Notes: a model not told the origin generated them from the letters alone. A DNA stretch of 36,121 nt from Nocardia suismassiliense (GCF_900269665.1 NZ_LT985361.1:1363827-1399947), one strand, 5' to 3'. Shown: positions 8,801 to 16,492, counted from the stretch's first letter. Program-made: numbers and translations.

Positions 8801-9118
8801 ATGAAGGTGCACAAGGGCGACACCGTGCTCGTCATCTCGGGTAAGGACAAGGGCGCCAAGGGCAAGGTCATTCAGGCCTACCCCGAGCGCAACCGCATCC
8901 TGGTCGAGGGCGTCAACCGGATCAAGAAGCACGTCGCGAACTCCGCCAACCAGCGCGGCGCCTCTTCGGGCGGCATCGTGACCCAGGAAGCTCCGATCCA
9001 CGTGTCCAACGTGATGATCGTCGACTCCGATGGCAAGCCGACCCGCGTCGGTTACCGGACCGACGAGGAGAGCGGCAAGCGGGTCCGGATCTCCCGTAAC
9101 AACGGGAAGGACATCTGA
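8801..9118 (+). CDS. rplX: 50S ribosomal protein L24
   Basis: A 105-residue protein with an N-terminal KOW motif ([20 protein letters not shown]) and the L24 signature. It helps start 50S assembly by binding the 5' domain of 23S rRNA. The ATG lies one base after the rplN stop, with GGAGGTG overlapping the end of rplN. The following gene starts one base after its stop, so translation is probably coupled throughout this operon. Confidence 0.98.
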   Translation: MKVHKGDTVLVISGKDKGAKGKVIQAYPERNRILVEGVNRIKKHVANSANQRGASSGGIVTQEAPIHVSNVMIVDSDGKPTRVGYRTDEESGKRVRISRNNGKDI

Positions 9119-9119
9119 C

Positions 9120-9683
9120 ATGACTACCTCTGAGCAGACCCAGCCGCGTCTGAAGGCGCGCTACCGCGCCGAGATCAAGGACGCGCTGAACAGCGAGTTC
9201 AACTACGCCAACGTCATGCAGATCCCCGGCGTGGTCAAGGTTGTCGTGAACATGGGTGTCGGCGACGCCGCCCGGGACGCGAAGCTGATCAACGGCGCCG
9301 TCAAGGACCTGGAGCTGATCACCGGTCAGAAGCCGGAGATCCGCAAGGCGACCAAGTCGATCGCGCAGTTCAAGCTGCGTGAGGGCATGCCCATCGGTGC
9401 GAAGGTCACCCTGCGTGGCGATCGCATGTGGGAGTTCCTGGACCGTCTGGTCTCCATCGCGCTGCCCCGTATCCGCGACTTCCGCGGCCTGTCGCCGAAG
9501 CAGTTCGACGGCAACGGCAACTACACGTTCGGCCTCAGCGAGCAGTCGATGTTCCACGAGATCGACGTGGACTCCATCGACCGTCCGCGCGGTATGGACA
9601 TCACCGTCGTGACCACCGCGACGAACAACGAAGAGGGCCGCGCCCTGCTCAAGCACCTCGGCTTCCCGTTCAAGGAGAACTGA
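9120..9683 (+). CDS. rplE: 50S ribosomal protein L5
   Basis: A 187-residue L5, part of the central protuberance with 5S rRNA. After a short N-terminal extension (about 12 residues) it carries the conserved region around [19 protein letters not shown]. Also visible are the [27 protein letters not shown] block and the C-terminal [18 protein letters not shown] stretch. It starts at ATG 9120, one base after the rplX stop, and is followed by rpsN two bases after its stop. Confidence 0.98.
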   Translation: MTTSEQTQPRLKARYRAEIKDALNSEFNYANVMQIPGVVKVVVNMGVGDAARDAKLINGAVKDLELITGQKPEIRKATKSIAQFKLREGMPIGAKVTLRGDRMWEFLDRLVSIALPRIRDFRGLSPKQFDGNGNYTFGLSEQSMFHEIDVDSIDRPRGMDITVVTTATNNEEGRALLKHLGFPFKEN

Positions 9684-9685
9684 CG

Positions 9686-9871
9686 ATGGCCAAGAAAGCA
9701 CTGCGGATCAAGGCTGAGGCCAAGCCGAAGTTCGCCGTTCGCGCCTACACCCGCTGCCAGCGTTGCGGTCGCCCGCACGCGGTCTACCGCAAGTTCGGCC
9801 TCTGCCGCGTCTGCCTTCGTGAGATGGCGCACCGCGGTGAGCTGCCGGGCGTGCACAAGAGCTCCTGGTGA
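9686..9871 (+). CDS. rpsN: 30S ribosomal protein S14, zinc-binding type (S14 type Z)
   Basis: A 61-residue S14 of the short zinc-ribbon class, with CQRC and CRVC pairs. It starts [21 protein letters not shown] and ends [10 protein letters not shown]. It binds the 3' domain of 16S rRNA. It is the last gene of this half operon: 48 bp after the stop lies a strong terminator, and rpsH, which normally follows directly, is 6.2 kb away under its own promoter. Confidence 0.97.
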   Translation: MAKKALRIKAEAKPKFAVRAYTRCQRCGRPHAVYRKFGLCRVCLREMAHRGELPGVHKSSW

Positions 9872-9919
9872 GCTTGCGCTCTTCGTGAGTGCGCCCGCGT
9901 AAGCGGGAACCCGTACAAA

Positions 9920-9949
9920 GGCACGGCCTCCACTGGAGGCCGTGCCTTT
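9920..9949 (+). terminator. Strong intrinsic terminator after rpsN
   Basis: GGCACGGCCTCC (9920-9931) pairs perfectly with GGAGGCCGTGCC (9935-9946) around a 3-base loop, followed by TTT. This 12-bp stem ends the rplN-rpsN transcript before the accessory island. Confidence 0.9.
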
Positions 9950-10062
9950 GCGCGTTTATTCGCGGTGTGGGTCGAATCCAACGGAACCGCCGCGGTGCCT
10001 GGTGCGTCATACAAGAAACGGGGACAGATCACCGCCTGCATCACCATCGAGAGGAGTGGGCC

Positions 10063-10365
10063 ATGGGAGAGCTATCGGTCGAGCCCGAAGAGGTGAAAGC
10101 GTTGGGGCGGATGGCCTACCAGATCGCGGACGAGCTGAAGTCCGGGTATTCGTCGCTGGTCACCGACACGAAGGTCACCATTGATAGCTGGGCGGGGAAC
10201 AACGCCGGTGCTTTCACGGCCGCGTGGGACGAGTTCCACGAGGGTGCGGACCAGGTATGGGACGCATTGTTCGAACTAGCCGAGAAGCTCGGGGTCACCG
10301 CCGAAACCCTGCGCGCGACCGACCGGTCCTACGCTGCCAGCCTCAGCTCCCTGGACCTTCCTTGA
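10063..10365 (+). CDS. WXG100-family ESX-type secretion protein
   Basis: A 100-residue protein with the helix-turn-helix profile of WXG100 proteins. A WAG motif sits near the centre (about residue 45, SWAGNNAGAFTAAWDEFHEG), flanked by two long amphipathic helices. The N-terminal MGELSVEPEEVKALG start is typical of ESX-dependent toxin partners. The ATG at 10063 follows GAGGAG. It is the first of four tightly packed genes (13 bp before the next), so it probably acts as a secretion chaperone or adaptor for the toxin encoded two genes downstream. No ESX secretion machinery is encoded in this window. Confidence 0.85.
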   Translation: MGELSVEPEEVKALGRMAYQIADELKSGYSSLVTDTKVTIDSWAGNNAGAFTAAWDEFHEGADQVWDALFELAEKLGVTAETLRATDRSYAASLSSLDLP

Positions 10366-10377
10366 TCGGGGCATCCG

Positions 10378-10680
10378 ATGACCGGTGAGACACCAGCATT
10401 CTCGGTCGACCTCGCCAAACTCGAGGAGTTGGCCGCTCGCATGCGCGCATACAAGGCGGCCGTCGCCGACCGCTTGGCCGAGCTCGAGGCGAAGGCCAAG
10501 GAAGTCGAGGGCGTGTGGGTCGGCGCCGCAGCAGTGGCCTATAGCGAGGCACATACCGAGTGGGCCGCAGGTGTCACCGACATGCAAGACGGGCTCGCGA
10601 CCCTGGAAGACGCCCTGAAGAAAGCCCACGAAAGCTACACCAACGCCGCCTCCCAAACCCTCCGGATCCTCGGCATATGA
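10378..10680 (+). CDS. Second WXG100-like protein, likely secretion partner
   Basis: A 100-residue helical protein with a WVG motif (about residue 47, GVWVGAAAVAYSEAH) between two heptad-rich helices. The first helix is rich in Ala, Glu and Lys (LEELAARMRAYKAAVADRLAELEAKAKEVEG). It pairs naturally with the preceding WXG100 protein, as in EsxE/EsxF next to CpnT. Its stop overlaps the ATG of the toxin gene (ATGA), showing translational coupling. A role as one half of a WXG100 heterodimer is inferred. Confidence 0.8.
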   Translation: MTGETPAFSVDLAKLEELAARMRAYKAAVADRLAELEAKAKEVEGVWVGAAAVAYSEAHTEWAAGVTDMQDGLATLEDALKKAHESYTNAASQTLRILGI

Positions 10681-12092
10681 CCGAGAGACTCGAGGTGGAT
10701 CCCAAGGTCTATTACCAGGCCGCCACCAACTGCTTCGACGCCGCCGCCGCCCTCAACGACAGCTTCAAATACGTCTTCGCCGAACTCAACAGCTGCGGTC
10801 AGATGGCAGGCCGAGACGAAGACGGCCGAGCCTGGGCCACCTCCTACGACGAGTCGGCCCGCGAAACCGTATCCTTCTTCGACCAAACCTTCGCAACCCT
10901 GCGCGCCTACGGCACCGCCCTCAACGACCTCGGTTTCGAACACGCCAAATCCGATGCGGCGCTGAAAGGTACGGCCCAGCCCGACCGCCCCGCCGACGCA
11001 GCATCGACCCTGACCTTCGGCCCCTACGCCCTCCCCGCCTCAGCCGCCGGCGGCACCCCACAAGGCCTGGCAAAAACCTCCATCGAAGTACTCGACGCCA
11101 TCAACTGCCCCCTCCCCGACGGCAACACCGACACACTCACCAAAGCAGCCGACGCCTGGGACCGCCTCGGCACGATCTACCAGAACACCAACGCCAAAGA
11201 CAAAATCACGATCTCCGCCAGTCTCTTCGACGGAGTGACCTCCAAAGACGCGGTACAGGTCCGCGAAGACCTGAAGACCCTAGAGACCTCCATCGGAGCT
11301 CTACTCGACACCTGCAAGCGGATCAGCAAGACCTGCCTCGACTACAAGCAATCGATCGAAGAACTACGTAACGAGATCAAGGGTTTCATCGAAGCCATCA
11401 TCGCCGAGGCCGCGATCACTGTGGCGGTCACCGTCATCGCCACCTGCCTGACCGGCGTCGGCGGCGTGATCGCCGGCGCCAAAGCCGTCGAGTCGGCCCG
11501 ACGCTGGGCCGAGAAGATCAAAGCCGCCGTCACGGCCTGGCGAGCGCGGAAGGCCTTGCAGCTCAAAGGGTTGGCCGACGACGCGAAGGCCGCGCTGGCA
11601 AAAGGGAGACAGGCCGTCAAGGACCTTCGCGACCGGCTGGGGAAGAGCGATCCGTCAGACGCATCAAAAAGGAAGCCCGAAGTTGACACGAATTCGGGTG
11701 TCAAGTTCGAAGATCCCCGCAGGCCGAAACTTGGCAATGATGGAAAGTATCACGTCAAGGATGGTGACATCGAGGTGCAGATAGATCAGCCCGGCGATCT
11801 TTCCCGCACTATTACTGATATCGACGAAATCAAAGATGGTGTGCTGTGGGAACACAAGTCTGCGACGAGTGCGAGTGATGTCGACAAATGGGTGGAAAAG
11901 CAGGTAACTAAAAAGCTTGATTCGTACGTCGACGCACGGCAATACATTGCTGGACATGAGAACTCTTCGATAGGGCTGAAATTCACCAACCCTGGTGCAG
12001 ATCCGACCTTCCGTGCAGCTGTCGAAAAGGCGGTCTCTGATATGCGTGTCAAGCATCCCAATGCGCAGATCCTGGTAGAGTGGGCTGAATGA
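10677..12092 (+). CDS. ESX-type polymorphic toxin with PD-(D/E)XK-like C-terminal domain
   Basis: A 471-residue protein with modular layout. Residues 1-230 form a helical WXG-like secretion domain (GRDEDGRAWATSYDESARE at 48-63 is typical). Residues 238-272 are hydrophobic (IIAEAAITVAVTVIATCLTG), perhaps a membrane segment. A charged Ala/Lys linker covers 280-330. The tip is residues 340-471. In the tip, D387-G388 before EHK (392-394), preceded by D381 and D383 and followed by a helix with Q409 and K412, fits the D...(E/D)xK core of restriction-endonuclease-fold nucleases. DNA cleavage is inferred, not shown. Base use shifts to lower GC from about position 11665, suggesting an exchanged tip. 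The next gene overlaps it and is probably its immunity protein. Confidence 0.75.
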   Translation: MTERLEVDPKVYYQAATNCFDAAAALNDSFKYVFAELNSCGQMAGRDEDGRAWATSYDESARETVSFFDQTFATLRAYGTALNDLGFEHAKSDAALKGTAQPDRPADAASTLTFGPYALPASAAGGTPQGLAKTSIEVLDAINCPLPDGNTDTLTKAADAWDRLGTIYQNTNAKDKITISASLFDGVTSKDAVQVREDLKTLETSIGALLDTCKRISKTCLDYKQSIEELRNEIKGFIEAIIAEAAITVAVTVIATCLTGVGGVIAGAKAVESARRWAEKIKAAVTAWRARKALQLKGLADDAKAALAKGRQAVKDLRDRLGKSDPSDASKRKPEVDTNSGVKFEDPRRPKLGNDGKYHVKDGDIEVQIDQPGDLSRTITDIDEIKDGVLWEHKSATSASDVDKWVEKQVTKKLDSYVDARQYIAGHENSSIGLKFTNPGADPTFRAAVEKAVSDMRVKHPNAQILVEWAE

Positions 12093-12442
12093 GCTACATT
12101 TTCGATATCGGTGATGAGACGGTTTGGAGCCCATCGTTACGAGTGGGTGACTTGTACGTCCGGATGCTTCATGATGTCGCATCGGTTCTAGGCGTGCCCG
12201 CTGGGTTGAACGCGGTTTCTTCTGATATGTGGGACATTGATATCGAAGCCTTCGAAAAACTTGTCAAGCTGATGTACGAAACGTACTTCAGCAGTGGACA
12301 CCAAGTCTTCAAGATCCTGCTCGAAGGTGTTCTGGCCCCTTCCATCGTGCTACTGGAGCGCGGTGGAAAGAAAATTCGGCCCGACACCGACCAAGAGCGC
12401 GACTTTCGCGATAAGGCGCTTATGTTGTCGATGGCTAGATGA
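12089..12442 (+). CDS. Probable immunity protein (DUF6086-like)
   Basis: A 117-residue soluble protein starting MSYIFDIGDETVWSPSLRVG and containing DIDIEAFEKLVKLMYETYFSSGHQ. I recall similar proteins in Streptomyces as DUF6086, but this could not be checked. Its ATG overlaps the toxin stop by four bases, the usual layout for toxin and immunity pairs. Base use is lower in GC than the ribosomal genes and matches the toxin tip, so the two probably moved together. The predicted role, binding and blocking the toxin tip, rests on position only. Confidence 0.6.
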   Translation: MSYIFDIGDETVWSPSLRVGDLYVRMLHDVASVLGVPAGLNAVSSDMWDIDIEAFEKLVKLMYETYFSSGHQVFKILLEGVLAPSIVLLERGGKKIRPDTDQERDFRDKALMLSMAR

Positions 12443-12444
12443 AA

Positions 12445-12505
12445 TGTGTTCCGAAAGATTTGCGTCCACGATTTATCAGCACCGCCCACGCTGGGCAAAA
12501 GCCAG
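12445..12505 (-). pseudogene. Fragment of a deazaflavin-dependent oxidoreductase gene
   Basis: The 32 bases 12457-12488 match 14315-14346, inside the intact oxidoreductase gene, at 29 of 32 positions. Weaker similarity continues on both sides, with about 9 bases missing. Read on the minus strand it encodes PAWAVLINRGRKS, matching APGWAVVIHRGRKS of the intact gene. No start or full domain remains. It begins just after the immunity gene stop. Confidence 0.7.
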
Positions 12506-12559
12506 AGTGTCACGATAGAGCACCGAAATCTTCGGTGGCTCGTTGAAGCAGCGGCAGGT

Positions 12560-13655
12560 TCAGAGGTCGGCCGTGGTCGCCGCCGTCTCGAGTGCGTGCA
12601 ACGAGACATAGCGTTGCCTCTGTGTAAACGCCGATCCACGCCCTACACCCTGATGTCTGATCGGGCTAGGTAAGGAACGGTGTTGCGGGTCACCTTGGTG
12701 AGATAATAGGAACACTTGGTACACCCCTTCCGTCCAGCCGAGCGCCCGGGACGTTTCGATAACCGATGCGATCTTGCGGTCGTTCGAATCTTGTGAACCG
12801 CTCAGACTGAGGGCTGAATCAGCCGACCAGTCGACACCATCACGCCGATGTCTAACCAACGGCACATCTGTCTGAATGACGGAGTCGGTGTAGAACGCTA
12901 TTCGCTCAATGGCTCGAAATGTGCGACCTGCTTGGCATACGTACGCATGACACTTCTGGTACAACGGCCATGCCGAGCGTGCGGCCACAACTACTGTGTC
13001 GGACGACGCGATCGGACGCTCAGCGTACGTCTCCATGGCCGCGCTGATATGGGTCAGCCACTTCTCAGCATCGTGGTCGATATAGCCCGCGACTTCGATG
13101 ATTCGGCGAATCTCGAATGGAACATCGAGGTTTAGCATCGAATCATGGTGTGCCAGTCGGTTTCTGAACTTGCGCACGCCCTCGAGTGCGCTCGCGACTT
13201 GCTTCCGGCGTCCTGAGGAATTAGGAAAAGCATGGTGCAGGCAGTCGCGCCACAGCTGCTCGTATTTGACCCCCAGTAGTCCGGACCAGAACCCGAAGCT
13301 CAAACCAGCGACGATCTGATCTCGAGTTTCCCGTCCCTGGGGGGCGCAGCCGTGTCCGAACCACCTCGACCGCGTTTGATACGACCTCGCCGCCCGGCGT
13401 TGGCAACAGGAACCATGGGATACCGCACGAATGCTCGGCGCAGTGGTCACGTAGGGCGGCATCGAGTGCGTTCCGTAGCAACACTTCCAGATGGCCCAAC
13501 ATCTCGAATGATGCAGCGGCGGTACGAGCGCTCCACAGGTATAGGGAGAGAGCTGCGGCGCGGTCCCCGTTGCTGGCACGCAGGTACGGCGCTGTGCGCG
13601 GCTCGGAGAGAAGTTCCCACACCTTCGTGCCGCCGTCGTCGACGCCCCCCGTCAT
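12560..13655 (-). pseudogene. Abi-like (abortive-infection family) gene with a +1 frameshift
   Basis: Two minus-strand frames together give an Abi-like protein of about 364 residues. The N-terminal frame has VWELLSEPRTAPYL, then LEVLLRNALD. The C-terminal frame continues TRDQIVAGLSFGFWSGLLG, then FRNRLAHHDSMLN. All are typical of the family. They join at a six-G run on the plus strand (13339-13344). With five bases instead of six, the reading becomes continuous (RLRPQGRETRDQIVAG). The ATG at 13655 has a TACAAT -10 element seven bases upstream (13663-13668) and no ribosome site, suggesting a leaderless mRNA. The break may be a real mutation, phase variation, ribosomal slippage or a sequencing error. 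The family is linked to phage defence. Confidence 0.75.
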
Positions 13656-13782
13656 GGCTGGTATTGTAGCTTTCGAACGCCCCAGTGTCGCCTCTGAGCA
13701 ATCACGCGCCTGGGGCTCCTTCATGTCTAATGCCGGATCGGTGGGCTATCACGATTTTGCTGTCAGCTGGGCGTTCCAGTCA

Positions 13783-13999
13783 TGACTACGTCGCAAGCGC
13801 GTAGAGCCTTGCAGCTCAAGAGGATTGCCAAGGATGCGACGTCAGCGTAGCGAAACAGGCTGTAGGACCTAGGTGAGTGACTAGGCAAAATCCCAATTCG
13901 TTGTACCTAATCAAGCCCAAGAAGTTCGGAAACCTCTGCAGGGAGCGGACTTCCAAGACTGGTGTACAACCGGACGTTCGAATCTCCGAGACCGACTGA
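13783..13999 (+). pseudogene. Decayed toxin tail (orphan module remnant)
   Basis: Positions 13783-13870 are clearly similar to 11531-11627 of the intact toxin gene. In frame they read ARRALQLKRIAKDATSA, stop, RNRL, stop, DL, against ARKALQLKGLADDAKAALAK of the toxin linker. After the linker the similarity ends. A different short open stretch (13877-13999, about 40 residues, NPNSLYLIKPKKFGNLC and on to a TGA) may be the end of a second toxin tip. In-frame stops and a frame change show decay. It is followed by the oxidoreductase gene. The remaining part of the gene gap, 13656-13782, shows no gene. Confidence 0.65.
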
Positions 14000-14034
14000 A
14001 TCCGCGTGCTATCGGTCACGGTGCGGCTCGATGT

Positions 14035-14430
14035 TCAGCGTTTCAGTTCACGACGAATCTCGACGCTGAGGAAGTCGGGTGCTGCGAGCACTTGGCAGAG
14101 CATGAAGCGGATGAACGATGGCATCTCGGCGGCGGTTTCGTCGCGGTATACGCGGGGGTTGTCGACCTCGTAGCGGCGCCGTCGGGATTCGAGTTGGCAT
14201 CCGCTGGCGGCGAGAACGTTTCGCACCCAGTCGGATTCGGGGCCGTACGTCAGCGCGATGACGTATCTGTCGTCGCGCCGGAAGGCCCATAGCGGTGTTC
14301 GGAAGGTTCGACCGGATTTGCGTCCACGATGTATCACCACTGCCCAGCCCGGCGCCCAGGGTGCGATGAATCTGGTGATCCGGTTGAGCCCTATCCGGTT
14401 GACGCGGGCGATCCAGCGTGGAGCAGGCAT
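14035..14430 (-). CDS. Deazaflavin (F420)-dependent nitroreductase-family protein (DDN/FDOR type)
   Basis: A 131-residue protein of the split-barrel flavin/deazaflavin-dependent oxidoreductase group. It shows the N-terminal hydrophobic helix with APWAPGWAVVIHRGRKSGR, the TPLWAFRRDDRYVIALTYGPESDWVRNVLAAS block and the DNPRVYRDE region, all typical of actinobacterial FDOR-B proteins. Members use F420 or flavins to reduce quinones or other compounds; the substrate here is unknown. GAGGAG lies eight bases before the ATG at 14430. It is divergent from a TetR gene, which may control it. Confidence 0.85.
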   Translation of the reverse strand: MPAPRWIARVNRIGLNRITRFIAPWAPGWAVVIHRGRKSGRTFRTPLWAFRRDDRYVIALTYGPESDWVRNVLAASGCQLESRRRRYEVDNPRVYRDETAAEMPSFIRFMLCQVLAAPDFLSVEIRRELKR

Positions 14431-14457
14431 TCCAGGAACTCCTCAGTTGTGGAATTA

Positions 14458-14487
14458 CTGCTGCCAGCGTATCTCTGCGGGCAGCAG
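14458..14487. promoter_or_regulatory. Inverted repeat between FDOR and tetR genes, candidate operator
   Basis: CTGCTGCC (14458-14465) and GGCAGCAG (14480-14487) form perfect 8-bp arms 14 bases apart within the 87-bp divergent intergenic region. A TetR dimer binding here could control both genes. A TAGAGT -10-like element lies just before the tetR ATG. This is inference from position and symmetry. Confidence 0.45.
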
Positions 14488-14517
14488 GAAATCAACGCTT
14501 GTAGAGTTTCTGGCACC

Positions 14518-15096
14518 ATGCCTCCGATCGGACGACGGCCCGGCAAGGCCGACACCAGGGAAGTCCTGTTGGCGACGGCGCGCCGCCGCTTCGCCGAAGC
14601 CGGCTACGACAAGACGACGGTGCGCGAGATCGCTGCGGAAGCCGCTGTCGATCCCGCGCTGATCAGGCACTATTTCGGCAGCAAAGCTGACCTGTTCCGC
14701 GCGACTATGGGATGGCCGTTCGAGCCTGCGGACCTCGCGGCGCGGATCACCGCTGGTGACCCACGCGGGATAGGGGAGCGGCTGACGCGGGTGTTCTTCG
14801 AAGCCTGGGACCACCCGGAAACCCGCGCCCCGCTGTCGGCCATCCTGCGCGGCGCCGCCACCCACGAGGAGTCCGCGAACCTGGTCCGGCAGTTCATTCA
14901 AGGCCAGGTGTACGCACAGATCGCGGCAGTACTACCCGGCCCGGATGCGGAATTGCGGATCGACCTGGCGATGGCCCAACTCCTCGGCATCGCCTATCTG
15001 CGCTACATCCTGCGGGTAGAGCCCATCGCCTCGGAAAGCCTGGATGAGTTGATCGCCCGAGTCGCCCCGGCGATCAAGACTCATCTGGACGTCTGA
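14518..15096 (+). CDS. TetR-family transcriptional regulator
   Basis: A 192-residue repressor. Residues 8-55 form the TetR DNA-binding domain (LATARRRFAEAGYDKTTVREIAAEAAVDPALIRHYFGSKADLF), with the HYFGSK signature at the end of the recognition region. The rest is the helical ligand-binding and dimer domain. ATG 14518 is chosen because the frame upstream lacks coding character and a TAGAGT -10-like element lies 10 bases before the ATG, which fits a very short or absent leader. It is divergent from the FDOR gene, its most likely target; the ligand is unknown. Confidence 0.92.
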   Translation: MPPIGRRPGKADTREVLLATARRRFAEAGYDKTTVREIAAEAAVDPALIRHYFGSKADLFRATMGWPFEPADLAARITAGDPRGIGERLTRVFFEAWDHPETRAPLSAILRGAATHEESANLVRQFIQGQVYAQIAAVLPGPDAELRIDLAMAQLLGIAYLRYILRVEPIASESLDELIARVAPAIKTHLDV

Positions 15097-15135
15097 TCGC
15101 GCGTGGGCGACCGCTGGCGGTTTACGGCAGGGGGC

Positions 15136-15342
15136 TCAGTTCTGCTGGCCGAGCAGTTCCAGCGAGCGCTGGTGCGCGCTGACTGCCAGCGCGGTTTCCC
15201 GCGCAGCGTCGGAGCCGCCTTGCCCGGCGAGGTAGGTGTGCAGATTGGCTTTCGCCTCGTACCAGGCCGCGCGTTCGATGTCGCCGGCCTCGGCGGTGGG
15301 GCGGTTCAGAGTCAGGGCAGTCATTTCGACCATGACGTTCAC
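15136..15342 (-). CDS. Small protein of unknown function
   Basis: A 68-residue, mostly helical protein with no signal or membrane segment. The GTG at 15342 is well supported by a GAGGAGG ribosome site upstream. The middle (AAWYEAKANLHTYLAGQGG) and C-terminal part (ARETALAVSAHQRSLELL) look like two amphipathic helices. I do not recognise the family. It is convergent with tetR (39 bp between stops) and stands alone. Its strong ribosome site is the main evidence that it is real. Confidence 0.6.
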   Translation of the reverse strand: MNVMVEMTALTLNRPTAEAGDIERAAWYEAKANLHTYLAGQGGSDAARETALAVSAHQRSLELLGQQN

Positions 15343-15834
15343 CCGCGGGTCCTCCTCAACGATGTTTCAGATGTATCGGTCGGTACACCGTGACCCGCGT
15401 TCGAAGTGTTACGCCAGTCGGGAGTACCCAACCAGTGTGCGCAGCTCTATCTCCGCGCAATAGAGGTCACGTGACGTTCGCTGAGGTGTCCTCTCGAGGT
15501 TGCTGGATCGCGTATCCGTGGCGGTGAAGATCACCAGGACCCCGGCTTGCAGTGGAATTGCGATCTTGTTGCGTTCAATAAGCTGCAAGGTTGCCAGCGG
15601 ACTCGTGTGGCGACCGGTGCAATTAGTCCGCCACCGATCGAAGCTGAAGAGCAAGGCCATGAGGGTTGGCTCGGCAGGCAGGTTTCCTCGCGGCTGTGCC
15701 CGACATGCCGCCATCGAACCCGATCGCGTGGTCGGTCATCCCGTGCGGGAGACAAGCCGACGCTTCAGGCCCCGACGCGCACCCGCCATCTACCCGACCC
15801 GGAGGCGCGACTCAACCTTGCCCGCGACCCGGAT
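15343..15834. other. Intergenic region without a convincing gene
   Basis: This is the first part of the 736-bp gap before rpsH. A 101-codon minus-strand frame (15409-15714) exists but has no ribosome site and no recognisable motif. GC is lower than in the flanking ribosomal genes, like the island core. It may be decayed sequence. The promoter for the rpsH operon begins at 15835. Confidence 0.4.
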
Positions 15835-15914
15835 TTGGGTCTCAGCTGGGCGTTGTCTACACTAGACCGGTTGCCTGGGCACAACTGTGCCTGCATGTCT
15901 TGGTGCACTGCACC
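15835..15914 (+). promoter_or_regulatory. Ribosomal promoter B and leader hairpins upstream of rpsH
   Basis: -35 TTGGGT (15835-15840), a 17-bp spacer and -10 TACACT (15858-15863). Positions 15857-15877 are identical to 8243-8263 of promoter A. Directly after comes GGCAC-AACT-GTGCC (15878-15891), then GGTGC-ACT-GCACC (15902-15914). The first hairpin is at the same place as the promoter A hairpin but has a different sequence. The leader to rpsH is about 208 nt; 15915-16078 shows no gene. Confidence 0.75.
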
Positions 15915-16078
15915 GACGTGCGGCCCCGCCCTGGCACCGAGAACTCGTTCAGAGAACTCAACTCCGGTCGGCAAGCGTCGACCGGACCAGCCCAATTGCT
16001 GTAGGCCCACGATCGGCATGCCTTGTGCTCGCCGGTGTTGCATGGGAACCGTAGCGAGAAAGGTGTCGAGGTCTAACC

Positions 16079-16477
16079 ATGACCATGACTGATCCGATCG
16101 CGGACTTCTTGACTCGTCTGCGCAACGCCAACTCGGCGTACCACGATCAGGTGAAGGCTCCGCACTCGAAGCTCAAGGCGAACATCGCCGAGATCCTCAA
16201 GCGCGAGGGCTACATCGCCGATTACCGGACCGAGGACGCGACCGTGGGCAAGGCCCTCGTTGTCGACCTCAAGTACGGCCCCAGCCGTGAGCGCAGCCTG
16301 CAGGGCCTGCGCCGCGTCTCGAAGCCGGGTCTGCGTGTGTACGCGAAGTCCACCAACCTGCCCAAGGTCCTGGGCGGCCTCGGCGTGGCGATCATCTCCA
16401 CGTCGACCGGTCTGCTCACCGATCGCCAGGCGGCCAAGCAAGGTGTAGGCGGGGAAGTCCTCGCCTACGTCTGGTAA
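16079..16477 (+). CDS. rpsH: 30S ribosomal protein S8
   Basis: A 132-residue S8 with [16 protein letters not shown] at the N-terminus, an [17 protein letters not shown] block and the C-terminal [31 protein letters not shown] signature. It binds the 16S central domain, and in E. coli it also represses the spc operon. The ATG at 16079 is used (an in-frame ATG follows two codons later); CGAGGTC provides a modest ribosome site. It is the first gene of the second half operon. Confidence 0.98.
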   Translation: MTMTDPIADFLTRLRNANSAYHDQVKAPHSKLKANIAEILKREGYIADYRTEDATVGKALVVDLKYGPSRERSLQGLRRVSKPGLRVYAKSTNLPKVLGGLGVAIISTSTGLLTDRQAAKQGVGGEVLAYVW

Positions 16478-16492
16478 GGGGAGGTAGGACAA

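Noticed and set aside
15409..15714. 101-codon minus-strand frame in the gap before rpsH
   Set aside because: No ribosome site, no recognised motif and ordinary codon positions. It may be decayed sequence, but coding is not supported.
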